Of a DNA stretch of 13,319 nt, positions 1 to 7,045 are shown piece by piece (the first letter of the stretch is position 1; every line of letters starts with the position of its first letter). The DNA comes from JAQYVZ01 sp035269105 (GTDB taxonomy: Bacteria > Desulfobacterota > Desulfuromonadia > Desulfuromonadales > BM103): NCBI GenBank assembly GCA_035269105.1, contig DATFJP010000057.1, positions 1 to 13,319 on the forward strand, read 5' to 3'. The notes under the pieces are model-generated. The model saw only the letters and a list, made by a program, of their open reading frames with translations. It made no database searches and had not been told where the DNA came from. The position numbers and the translations under genes are program-made.

Positions 1-2
1 GA

Positions 3-1022
3 GGACAGTTCGGTGGCTTGGGCATCGAAATTACGATCCGCGACGGCATCCTAACCGTGGTCGCCCCGATCGAGGATACGCCTGCAGCCCGGGCCGGACT
101 GGAGGCGGGCGACCAGATCATCAAGATCGAGGGAAAATTGACCAAAAATCTGGAAATCATGGAAGCCGTGAAATTGATGCGGGGTGAGCCCGGCACCAGC
201 GTTACGATCACGGTAATGCGCGAGTCCTTCGACAAATTGAGGGAATTCACCCTGGTCAGGGAAATCATCAAGGTCAAGAGCGTCAAAGCCAGCCTCCTTC
301 AGGAAGGCTACGGTTATGTCAGGCTCGCCCAGTTCCAGGAAAGGTCCGCGCAGGACCTGATCGCGGGCCTGGCAGAGTTGCAGCAGGAAGACCAGACCGA
401 TCTGAGAGGCCTGATCCTCGATCTGCGCAACAACCCGGGAGGGCTGCTCGATCAAGCCGTGGAAGTGGCCGATCTTTTTCTGCGCGATGGACTGATCGTC
501 TCTACCAAAGGCCGAGAGCCGGAAGCGCAGATGGAATTTTCCGCCACGATCGAGGGGACGGAGCCGGACTATCCTCTGGTGATTCTGATTAACGGCGGCA
601 GCGCGAGCGCCTCGGAAATCGTTGCCGGGGCTCTACAGGACCATGGGCGGGCGGTGATCCTCGGCACCCAGAGCTTCGGCAAGGGATCGGTGCAGACCAT
701 CATCCCGCTCAGCGACCAATCAGGCCTGCGCCTGACCACCGCGCGCTATTACACGCCAAAGGGGATTTCGATCCAGGCCAAGGGCATTACGCCTGACATC
801 GAGGTCCAGGCCATTGAACTCAGCGAGGCGGCAGAAGCAGAAAGGCTCAGGGAGCAGGATCTGAAAAATCATTTCGAAACCGGCAAAATTCCTGCCCCCG
901 GCAAGGACGAGCAGGAAAAGCTTCTGGATGAGCCGTTCAGAAAAGACTATCAGTTGATGCGGGCCCTTGATCTTCTCAAGGGCTGGCAGGTTTTTCAGTC
1001 CATGCCGAAGCAGGCTGCCTGA
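3..1022 (+). CDS. ctpA: S41 family C-terminal processing peptidase (CtpA-like), 5' partial
   Basis: Periplasmic serine protease that trims or degrades proteins from their C-terminus. The frame is open to the window edge and reads G-Q-F-G-G-L-G-I-E-I before the first internal start-like codon (TTG at 18), which is inside a conserved block, so the gene starts upstream; about 100 residues (signal peptide and N-terminal region) are probably missing. A PDZ domain occupies roughly the first 75 residues. The S41 core follows. The Ser-Lys-Gln active site is intact: Ser (codon 606-608) in GSASASE, Lys (681-683) in SFGKGSVQ exactly 25 residues later, and Gln four residues after the Lys, the spacing expected for the CtpA/Tsp family. 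The C-terminal tail is charged. The stop lies 51 nt before the deacetylase gene, so the two are probably cotranscribed. Family assignment is firm; the exact paralogue (CtpA, CtpB or Prc type) is less so. Confidence 0.93.
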   Translation, partial: GQFGGLGIEITIRDGILTVVAPIEDTPAARAGLEAGDQIIKIEGKLTKNLEIMEAVKLMRGEPGTSVTITVMRESFDKLREFTLVREIIKVKSVKASLLQEGYGYVRLAQFQERSAQDLIAGLAELQQEDQTDLRGLILDLRNNPGGLLDQAVEVADLFLRDGLIVSTKGREPEAQMEFSATIEGTEPDYPLVILINGGSASASEIVAGALQDHGRAVILGTQSFGKGSVQTIIPLSDQSGLRLTTARYYTPKGISIQAKGITPDIEVQAIELSEAAEAERLREQDLKNHFETGKIPAPGKDEQEKLLDEPFRKDYQLMRALDLLKGWQVFQSMPKQAA

Positions 1023-1073
1023 CTCTCTGGGCTGATGCTCCTGTCCGGTTACTGATGAGCGATCGGAAAACAT

Positions 1074-2216
1074 ATGGCGAAAAAACGCAAAACACAGCGT
1101 AAAAAACGACTTGCCAAATCTTCGAGGACCTGGATCTGGCTAGCCCTGCTCGGTCTGACCGGAGGCCTTTTGGTCGGGCTGATCTGGGTTTCGGGCCGGC
1201 AGCCGGTGCCGCCGGTATCGGGCCCGCCGTCACCGTCTGTACCGGTGGCTCCGGTCTCTGCCAAAGACCTGGAAGCCGCGATCGAGAGCTTCCTGGCCAC
1301 GGTCCCGGTTCGCAGCTCACTGGTGAGGCGGGATCTTCGGGCGGTTCCGGCTCGTTATACGGTTGACGGCAAACCACCGTCTCCAGCCATGGTCAAACCG
1401 CTTCGGGAAAGGCTGAAAAGCCTGTCACCGGAACTTTCTGTGCGACTGGCGGAGGATGACCTGCTGATCGTCGCCGAGGACGGTGTCCAGCGTATCCTGG
1501 TGTTTTTCGTTCCCGCCCTGCAGCCGATGCCCACCGGCCCCCGAGTGGCTATCATCGTCGATGATCTGGGCCGCGATCTTGTCACGGCCGAGACCTTGAT
1601 CGGTCTCGACCAGCCAGTCACTTTTTCCATCCTTCCGGGAGAGGTTCATGCCCGGGAAGTCGCCCTTATGGCCCATGCGGCCAAGCGTGAGGTCCTGCTG
1701 CATGCGCCCATGGAGCCGCAAGGCTACCCGGATGTCAATCCAGGCAGCGACGCGTTGTTCTTGCACAACACCGATGAGGAGCTTACTGACAATTTCTCCC
1801 GCTTGCTGGAGAAGGTTCCCGAAGCCGTCGGCTCCAACAACCACATGGGCTCCCGATTTACCGAAGACCGGCGCGGCATGAATGCCATAATGACCGTGCT
1901 GCGCGATCGGGGGCTGTTTTTCGTCGACAGCCTGACGACTCCACGCTCCGTCGGCAAGCAAACTGCCGAAGAGTTGGGTGTTGCGGTTCTGCAGCGGGAC
2001 GTTTTTCTGGATAATGATCCGGATGTGGAGAAAATTGCCAAGCAGCTGCAGCGGCTGGCCGACCGGGCCGTTCGCAACGGTCAGGCCATCGGCATCTGTC
2101 ACCCTTATCCGGAAACCCTGCTGGCCTTGCAGCGTGAATTGCCTCGCTTGGCCGAACAGGGGGTCCGTTTTGTGACCGTCTCCCGTCTGCTGGGAAAAGC
2201 GACCGGCGGCAGGTGA
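1074..2216 (+). CDS. Divergent polysaccharide deacetylase family protein (YibQ/DUF610 type)
   Basis: A 380-residue protein with a very basic N-terminus (residues 2-18), one hydrophobic helix (about 19-40) that acts as a membrane anchor or uncleaved signal, and a Pro/Ser/Val-rich linker (43-62). After an unassigned region (about 63-150) comes the divergent polysaccharide deacetylase domain. Visible family blocks are VAIIVDDLGRD (158-168), LLHAPMEP (208-215), NNHMGSRF (255-262), FFVDSLT (282-288) and ICHPYPET (341-348), which together place the conserved Asp, His and Asn residues of this NodB-like fold. The protein probably faces the periplasm and acts on cell-wall or envelope glycan, but the substrate is unknown; E. 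coli YibQ sits beside the murein hydrolase activator envC. The ATG at 1074 has only a weak GGAA upstream, but the basic anchor begins right there. It follows the S41 peptidase closely and converges on the ParA-like gene with only 15 nt between stops. Confidence 0.9.
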   Translation: MAKKRKTQRKKRLAKSSRTWIWLALLGLTGGLLVGLIWVSGRQPVPPVSGPPSPSVPVAPVSAKDLEAAIESFLATVPVRSSLVRRDLRAVPARYTVDGKPPSPAMVKPLRERLKSLSPELSVRLAEDDLLIVAEDGVQRILVFFVPALQPMPTGPRVAIIVDDLGRDLVTAETLIGLDQPVTFSILPGEVHAREVALMAHAAKREVLLHAPMEPQGYPDVNPGSDALFLHNTDEELTDNFSRLLEKVPEAVGSNNHMGSRFTEDRRGMNAIMTVLRDRGLFFVDSLTTPRSVGKQTAEELGVAVLQRDVFLDNDPDVEKIAKQLQRLADRAVRNGQAIGICHPYPETLLALQRELPRLAEQGVRFVTVSRLLGKATGGR

Positions 2217-2231
2217 GAGCAGGTGCTGGAT

Positions 2232-3632
2232 TCAGGGCAACTGGCTGCCGATTTTTTCCATGACTGCCCGGAACTGGTCGTAGCTCTGATCGAAGAGAAT
2301 CTCCTCGGGCAGGTCGGTACTGACTTTGCGTACCACGAGATAAGTGTCGCCGAGGCGCCCCTCGGTATCGAAAAGGGTTCTTTCCAGCAGGGGAAAAAGA
2401 TCAGAGCGTTCCCGACCGAGCAGGCGTTTCTCATATTCCAGCAGTTCGACGATTTTGTGCGAGACTTCCAGGCCGTTCTCGTCAAAACGGTAGAATGAGA
2501 GCTGCTGCTGAAAAAAGTTCCGGGTGTGGGGGGTTCGCTGCATGACGAAAAAGGAGCGCAGAGCGGTTTCCCTGAACAGTTCCCAGGTCGGGTCATTCGG
2601 TGCGACAACGCGCTTTGAGCCATAGAAGTAGCGGAACACCAGACGGGTGAAGCATTCTTCCTCGATATAGCCGAGGATTTTCCCGTCCGAACTGCGTACA
2701 AAATAACCGGCCGGATCCAATCTGTCTTCATGGACGATCTTGCGGCCGCAGACCAGGCAACCTGGAACCAGGGTTTTGCGTCTTTCCAAAAAGGCGGCCT
2801 GCCGGGTTGCCACGGAATGCGCCTCCTCCTGGCAGACCTCGTCGAGGCGGCGCTGCTTTTTCTCAAGGGAATCCAGATAGGTCTGGCGGGCGATGTGGGT
2901 CAGTTGCACATGCACGTCGGTTTGGCGTCCATGGGTCAATACCGGGTAGATTTTGCCTTCGGGGTTGGTATTGAGGGATTCAACCTTGGGGCTTTTCGCT
3001 ATATAACCTTCCAGGCAACGATAACCGCGATTGAGGGCATAGGCTTTCAGCAGCTGGTACGGATCCCGGAAAGGGCCGTCATAATGGATGCGTCCGTCCA
3101 CCAGGCACGGCAGGATGCGCAGAGCCCGCCGAGACAGGCCGTGCCGGTCGAAAAAAGCGTAGATGTGGCGACAGTTTTCCAGGGATGGGGCATCTTTGAC
3201 GGGCACGATGACCCGGTCCGCGGCAAACAGTGCGTTCTGGGTCAGAATGTCCATGTCGGGCCGGGTGTCGATGACCAGGATGCCGCCATGACGTCCCTTC
3301 GCCAAAGCCCTGGCCAGCACCGCCGGCTGGTTGATTTCGCTTCTCAACTCAGACAGGTGGTCGCTGGAGGGAATAATCTGAACACCGTACTCGCCGGTTT
3401 CCGTCAGGTCGTCCAAAGACCGGCCCTTGAAAAGGTCGACGACCGAGTGGGCTGCGGGCGATTTATGCAGGCGGAACATGCGGTCGACGGAAAAATGATT
3501 GTCCAGGCTGAACAGCGTAACCGGCAGGTCTTCATGCATGGCTTTCAGGTAAATGGCAAGATTGGTTGCCAGCGTGGTTTTGCCGACCCCGCCCTTGTCG
3601 CTGGCGATGGTGATGATGTAGGGTGCGGACAT
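2232..3632 (-). CDS. ParA/MinD-type ATPase fused to an unrecognised cysteine-containing C-terminal domain
   Basis: Start chosen at 3632 (MSAPYIITIASDKGG, 466 residues). The frame extends to an ATG at 3701, but the predicted transcription start is near 3705, and the extra 23 residues look unconserved. Residues 5-250 form a P-loop ATPase of the ParA/MinD/Soj class: deviant Walker A SDKGGVGKTT (11-20, with the signature Lys13), Walker B-like ILVIDTRPD (118-126), and VIVPVKDAPSL (141-151). A Glu/Arg-rich helix (about 250-287) leads to a C-terminal half of about 180 residues that I do not recognise. That half contains CLVC (292-295), a further Cys at 327 in EEECF, and then a charged helical region. 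A partial zinc site or redox site is possible. Ordinary ParA proteins are about 250-300 residues, so this is a fusion. There is no ParB gene or parS-like repeat nearby, so plasmid or chromosome partitioning is not implied; a cargo-positioning or regulatory ATPase is equally possible. Confidence 0.88.
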   Translation of the reverse strand: MSAPYIITIASDKGGVGKTTLATNLAIYLKAMHEDLPVTLFSLDNHFSVDRMFRLHKSPAAHSVVDLFKGRSLDDLTETGEYGVQIIPSSDHLSELRSEINQPAVLARALAKGRHGGILVIDTRPDMDILTQNALFAADRVIVPVKDAPSLENCRHIYAFFDRHGLSRRALRILPCLVDGRIHYDGPFRDPYQLLKAYALNRGYRCLEGYIAKSPKVESLNTNPEGKIYPVLTHGRQTDVHVQLTHIARQTYLDSLEKKQRRLDEVCQEEAHSVATRQAAFLERRKTLVPGCLVCGRKIVHEDRLDPAGYFVRSSDGKILGYIEEECFTRLVFRYFYGSKRVVAPNDPTWELFRETALRSFFVMQRTPHTRNFFQQQLSFYRFDENGLEVSHKIVELLEYEKRLLGRERSDLFPLLERTLFDTEGRLGDTYLVVRKVSTDLPEEILFDQSYDQFRAVMEKIGSQLP

Positions 3633-3711
3633 TGACAGGCCTTGCTCGGCTAAAAGATGGTTGTCGGGAAAATGGGACAGCGCCCTGTGCGTGCCGTCCA
3701 TCGTCCCAGGT

Positions 3712-3740
3712 TATATAGTGCTATTTATCGGAAATGTCAA
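3712..3740 (-). promoter_or_regulatory. Near-consensus sigma-70 promoter for the ParA-like gene
   Basis: On the minus strand TTGACA (3735-3740) is a perfect -35 box. Exactly 17 nt later is TATATA (3712-3717), with an overlapping TATAAC two bases further. The predicted transcript would start near 3705. This leaves almost no room for translation from the ATG at 3701 and supports the ATG at 3632, with a leader of about 70 nt. On the plus strand the same stretch holds TATAGT (3714-3719), a possible -10 for xseA, but I see no matching -35. Confidence 0.55.
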
Positions 3741-3769
3741 ACAGTACCACAATATCTGGTGGAGATGGA

Positions 3770-4969
3770 ATGAATGGCAAGATTCTAAAATTGACGGTAA
3801 GCGGTCTGGTCGACCTGCTGCGTGAAGTGGTCGAAAGCAATTTCGTCGATGTCCAGGTGGAAGGCGAGATTTCCAATTTTTCGAGGCCTGCTTCCGGTCA
3901 CTGGTATTTCAGCCTGAAAGATGAACGGGCGCAGTTGCGCGCGGTGATGTTCCGCGGCCGCAACCGTCTGGTCGATATTCAGCCGCAGGACGGCATGCGG
4001 GTCGCCTGCAGAGGCAGTGTGGGCGTTTATGCGGCGCGCGGCGAGATGCAGCTGGTGGTCGAAACCCTCTGCGTGGGCGGGGTCGGTGACCTGCAACAGG
4101 CCTTCGCAGCCCTCAAGGCCAGACTTGCGGCTGAAGGGTTGTTCGCGATTGAAAGAAAACGTCCTCTGCCGGTTTTCCCCGGCTGTGTCGGAGTGGTGAC
4201 CTCGATGACCGGGGCTGCTATCCACGACATCCTCAACGTCATCCACCGTCGTGTTCCTGGTTTGCGCGTTCTGCTGCGGCCGGTCAAAGTCCAGGGTGAA
4301 GGTGCCGCGGACGAGATAGCAGCGGCAATTGCCGACCTGGAGCGGCACGGCGCCGCCGACGTTCTGATCGTCGGCCGCGGCGGCGGATCCCTTGAGGACC
4401 TGTGGGCCTTTAACGAGGAGCGCGTGGCCCGCGCAATTGTCGCATCGCGGGTGCCGGTCGTGTCCGCGGTCGGCCACGAAGTGGATATCACCATTGCCGA
4501 TCTCGCCGCCGATGTTCGAGCGGCAACGCCCAGTGCCGCCGCCGAACTGGTCGCCAAGAGCCGGCTCGAGCTGGAGAATCATCTCGACCATCTGATCATG
4601 CGACTCCAGTCTCAGCTGCGCCAGCGGGTCGCCCTGGTGGCACAGCAGCTGGAGAGCCTGCAGCGAAGGTTGCAACAGTCCGGCAAGTCCTGGGCATTGC
4701 AGAAGCAACATCTGGAGCAGTTGCAGCGCAGACTGGCGCTGGCCATGCAAAGCGAAATGCGGGCCCAGAATGACCGGCTCGGTTCTCTGGCCGGCCGGCT
4801 TCAGGATCTCTCTCCACTGGAGCAGCTGGCACGCGGCTATGTGATTGTCAGTCGGCAGCCGGATGCCGACCGTCTGCGCCGGGCCGGGGAACTGACGGTG
4901 GACGAGGAGCTCTGGCTGCGTTTTGCCGACGGCCGCGCTTTGACGCGCGTTACCCGGGTGGAGCGATGA
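3770..4969 (+). CDS. xseA: Exodeoxyribonuclease VII large subunit
   Basis: Catalytic subunit of exonuclease VII, which degrades single-stranded DNA from both ends to oligonucleotides and acts in repair with several XseB subunits. Start chosen at 3770 (MNGKILKLTVSGL, 399 residues) because GGTGGAG lies 5 nt upstream; an in-frame ATG at 3734 would add 12 unconserved residues. The N-terminal OB fold spans about 5-100 (VEGEISNFSRPASGHWYFSL, 30-49). The catalytic domain holds GVVTSMTGAAIHDIL (141-155), GRGGGSLEDLWAFNEE (203-218) and GHEVDITIADLAADVRAATPSAAAEL (235-260, conserved His236 and Asp239). Residues 265-345 form a Gln/Leu-rich coiled coil, the region expected to bind XseB. It ends with LARGYVIV. 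It is somewhat shorter than the 456-residue E. coli protein, the difference falling in the coiled-coil region. First gene of a five-gene operon; its stop overlaps the next start. Confidence 0.96.
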   Translation: MNGKILKLTVSGLVDLLREVVESNFVDVQVEGEISNFSRPASGHWYFSLKDERAQLRAVMFRGRNRLVDIQPQDGMRVACRGSVGVYAARGEMQLVVETLCVGGVGDLQQAFAALKARLAAEGLFAIERKRPLPVFPGCVGVVTSMTGAAIHDILNVIHRRVPGLRVLLRPVKVQGEGAADEIAAAIADLERHGAADVLIVGRGGGSLEDLWAFNEERVARAIVASRVPVVSAVGHEVDITIADLAADVRAATPSAAAELVAKSRLELENHLDHLIMRLQSQLRQRVALVAQQLESLQRRLQQSGKSWALQKQHLEQLQRRLALAMQSEMRAQNDRLGSLAGRLQDLSPLEQLARGYVIVSRQPDADRLRRAGELTVDEELWLRFADGRALTRVTRVER

Positions 4970-5823
4970 AAGTTTGCCGCTGCCTGTTGCCGGTTTTCCT
5001 CGTGCTCCTGCCGGTCCTGGCCTCAGCCGGGGAAGTCAGACTCAAGCCGGAGACAGTGGTTGACGGCGGTACGGCCGTCCTTCGCTGGACCGGGCCTGTC
5101 CCGGCTGTCGGTGTGGTGCGTTTCAGGGATCAGATTATCTATCTCTACCCTGACCCGGCCGGGGCGGTCGCTCTGCTGCCGGTTCCGCTTGGCACTGCCG
5201 ATGGAACTTATCCCGTGACAGGCGCCATTGTCGATCCTCAGGGCGGAAGTACGCCTTTCCAGCAGCACCTGACCGTTCGTCGTCAGGAAAGGCCTCTGGA
5301 AAAGCTGACGCTGCCCGAGGCCATGGTTTCCCCGAGGGCTCCGGCGGTTCTGGACCGGATCAGCCGGGAAGCCGGACGGCTCAAAAAGTTGTTCACAGGG
5401 ACCAGCGAACGCCGTTGGAAGGAGTTTGTCAGGCCGGTCGATGATCCTGTCAGCAGCGTATTCGGCAAGCAGCGCCTGCTGAATGGCAAGCCAAGGGCGC
5501 CGCACTCCGGCACGGACTTTCGAAGTCCGATCGGCACGCCGGTGCGGGCTTTCAGCACCGGGCGCGTGGTTTTGACCGAAGAGCTTTTTTACACCGGCAA
5601 GACGGTGGTGCTGGATCATGGCGAGGGTCTGTTTTCGATCTATGCTCATCTATCGTCGAGCCTGGTCATGCCAGAAGAGTTGGTCGCCGTCGGCTCGGTG
5701 ATCGGCAAAGTCGGCAGCAGCGGCCGCTCGACCGGTCCCCACCTGCATCTTTCGGTCCGGCTGCTGGAGACCCGGGTCGATCCACTTCTTCTTTTGCAGA
5801 TTTTTCAGGCCCACGGCTCTTGA
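4966..5823 (+). CDS. Secreted M23 family (LytM) metallopeptidase
   Basis: A 285-residue protein with a cleavable signal peptide (basic MKVCRC, hydrophobic 7-18, probable cleavage after ASA at 19-21). Residues 22-105 look like an Ig-like beta domain (EVRLKPETVVDGGTAVLRW) that may hold the protein at the envelope. A short linker leads to the LytM zinc endopeptidase domain (about 155-275). Metal ligands are visible as His180 and Asp184 in HSGTD and His261 in HLHLSV; catalytic His228 (YAHL) and His259 are also present, so the enzyme should be active rather than an EnvC-like degenerate activator. The likely substrate is peptidoglycan cross-links in the periplasm. The ATG overlaps the xseA stop (ATGA) with GGAG just upstream, so it is translationally coupled to xseA although unrelated in function. 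Confidence 0.93.
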   Translation: MKVCRCLLPVFLVLLPVLASAGEVRLKPETVVDGGTAVLRWTGPVPAVGVVRFRDQIIYLYPDPAGAVALLPVPLGTADGTYPVTGAIVDPQGGSTPFQQHLTVRRQERPLEKLTLPEAMVSPRAPAVLDRISREAGRLKKLFTGTSERRWKEFVRPVDDPVSSVFGKQRLLNGKPRAPHSGTDFRSPIGTPVRAFSTGRVVLTEELFYTGKTVVLDHGEGLFSIYAHLSSSLVMPEELVAVGSVIGKVGSSGRSTGPHLHLSVRLLETRVDPLLLLQIFQAHGS

Positions 5824-5892
5824 CACTCGAGTTGTCGGCGTGCTCAGATAAAGAGTTGGGATCAAAACGAAAATTCCTGGAAGAGGGGAGAC

Positions 5893-6135
5893 ATGAGCGA
5901 CCAGCCAACATTTGAACAGGCAATGAAAGAGCTTGAAGAGGCCGTTGCCCGCCTGGAAAAGGGAACTCTTGCCCTGGATGAGTCTCTGGCCTGCTTCGAA
6001 GCCGGTGTTCGCAGCGCCAACCTGTGCCGGAAGCTCCTGCAGCAGGTGGAACAGCAGGTCGAGGTGCTTGTCAAAGAGGCCGATGGCGAACTGACCGTGC
6101 AGGCATTTCGGCAGGACCGCGAACAGGATGCCTGA
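5893..6135 (+). CDS. xseB: Exodeoxyribonuclease VII small subunit
   Basis: An 80-residue all-helical protein, the same length as E. coli XseB. It carries the family pattern FEQAMKELEEAVARLEKGTLALDESLACFEAG (7-38), followed by a Leu/Gln/Val helix that pairs with the XseA coiled coil to form the holoenzyme. A strong ribosome binding site (GAGGGGAG) lies about 5 nt before the ATG. The gene is 69 nt after the M23 peptidase stop and overlaps the ispA start by 8 nt. The strong site may supply the excess of small subunit needed by the multi-XseB complex. That is inference. Confidence 0.95.
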   Translation: MSDQPTFEQAMKELEEAVARLEKGTLALDESLACFEAGVRSANLCRKLLQQVEQQVEVLVKEADGELTVQAFRQDREQDA

Positions 6136-7030
6136 AGTCATGGATCTCAAGAGCTATCTTGCCGAAAGGACTGACCGGGTTGATGTGGCGCTTGATTACT
6201 GGCTCCCCGCCGAAACTCTTCTTCCCCTGCGCCTCCATCAGGCGATGCGTTATTCAGTATTCGCCGGCGGCAAGCGGCTGCGGCCGATCCTGTCTATTGC
6301 CGCCGCCGAAGCGATTGGCGGCAGCATTGAACAGGTTCTGCCTGCAGCCTGCTCCCTGGAGATGATTCATACCTATTCCCTGATCCATGACGACCTGCCG
6401 GCTATGGATAATGACAATTTTCGCCGGGGACAGCCAACCAGCCATCGCCAGTTCGATGAAGCGACGGCGATTCTGGCTGGTGATGCCCTGCTGACCGAAG
6501 CTTTCCGGCTGCTTGCCGATGCTGAGGCCAATCGAGGGGTCGCTCCGGAAAAGATTTTGCAGGTCATTGCAATCATCGCCAGAGGGGCAGGGTCACTGGG
6601 CATGGTCGGCGGTCAGGCGGTGGACATGGAATCGGAAGGGTCTGAGGTCGACTTCCCGACCCTCGAATATATTCACACCCACAAGACGGGGGCTCTGATC
6701 CTGGCATCGGTGCAGGCGGGAGGGTGCCTGGCTGGTGCCGACCGGGACCAGATGAAAGCCCTGACCGGTTATGGCGAGTCTGCCGGCTTGGCATTCCAGA
6801 TCGCCGATGATATTCTGAACATTGTGGGTGATCAGGTCCAAACCGGCAAAGCCTCCGGCAGCGATCAGGCTCGCGGCAAGGCGACTTATCCGGCTTTGCT
6901 CGGGTTGGCGGAAGCCAGGCAACGTGCCGAGGAATTGTGTGTCCGAGCAGTCGCAGCCCTTGACCCGCTCGGTGAAGCCGCCCGGCCATTAAAGGCTCTG
7001 GCACGACATATGGTCAATCGTAACTCCTGA
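6128..7030 (+). CDS. ispA: Polyprenyl (farnesyl/geranyl) diphosphate synthase
   Basis: A trans-isoprenyl diphosphate synthase of 300 residues (E. coli IspA is 299). It condenses isopentenyl diphosphate with dimethylallyl or geranyl diphosphate to make geranyl/farnesyl diphosphate in the cytoplasm. Visible motifs are GGKRLRP (47-53), the first Asp-rich motif DDLPAMDND (88-96, followed by RRGQPTSH), GMVGGQAVDM (158-167), HTHKTGAL (183-190), and the second Asp-rich region FQIADDILN (223-231), where the last Asp of the usual DDxxD is Asn231. The spacing in the first motif is of the bacterial type with two extra residues. The ATG at 6128 overlaps xseB by 8 nt; a second ATG at 6140 is a possible alternative. 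The product chain length (C10, C15 or C20) cannot be fixed by eye. Confidence 0.94.
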   Translation: MPEVMDLKSYLAERTDRVDVALDYWLPAETLLPLRLHQAMRYSVFAGGKRLRPILSIAAAEAIGGSIEQVLPAACSLEMIHTYSLIHDDLPAMDNDNFRRGQPTSHRQFDEATAILAGDALLTEAFRLLADAEANRGVAPEKILQVIAIIARGAGSLGMVGGQAVDMESEGSEVDFPTLEYIHTHKTGALILASVQAGGCLAGADRDQMKALTGYGESAGLAFQIADDILNIVGDQVQTGKASGSDQARGKATYPALLGLAEARQRAEELCVRAVAALDPLGEAARPLKALARHMVNRNS

Positions 7031-7045
7031 TGAGTCGAGGCATGC

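Noticed and set aside
2232..3632. Chromosome or plasmid partition locus
   Set aside because: No ParB gene and no parS-like palindromes are visible, and the neighbours are housekeeping genes.
2730..3635. 301-codon open frame on the plus strand opposite the ParA-like gene
   Set aside because: It is antisense to a clear coding sequence, has no recognisable motif, and arises from codon bias in GC-rich DNA.
3785..4750. 321-codon minus-strand frame opposite xseA
   Set aside because: Shadow of xseA, no motif and no start context; xseA is unambiguous.
5820..5852. TTGACA at the M23 stop as a promoter for xseB
   Set aside because: The -35 is perfect, but no acceptable -10 lies 16-18 nt downstream; the nearest AT-rich hexamer (GATAAA) is 21 nt away.
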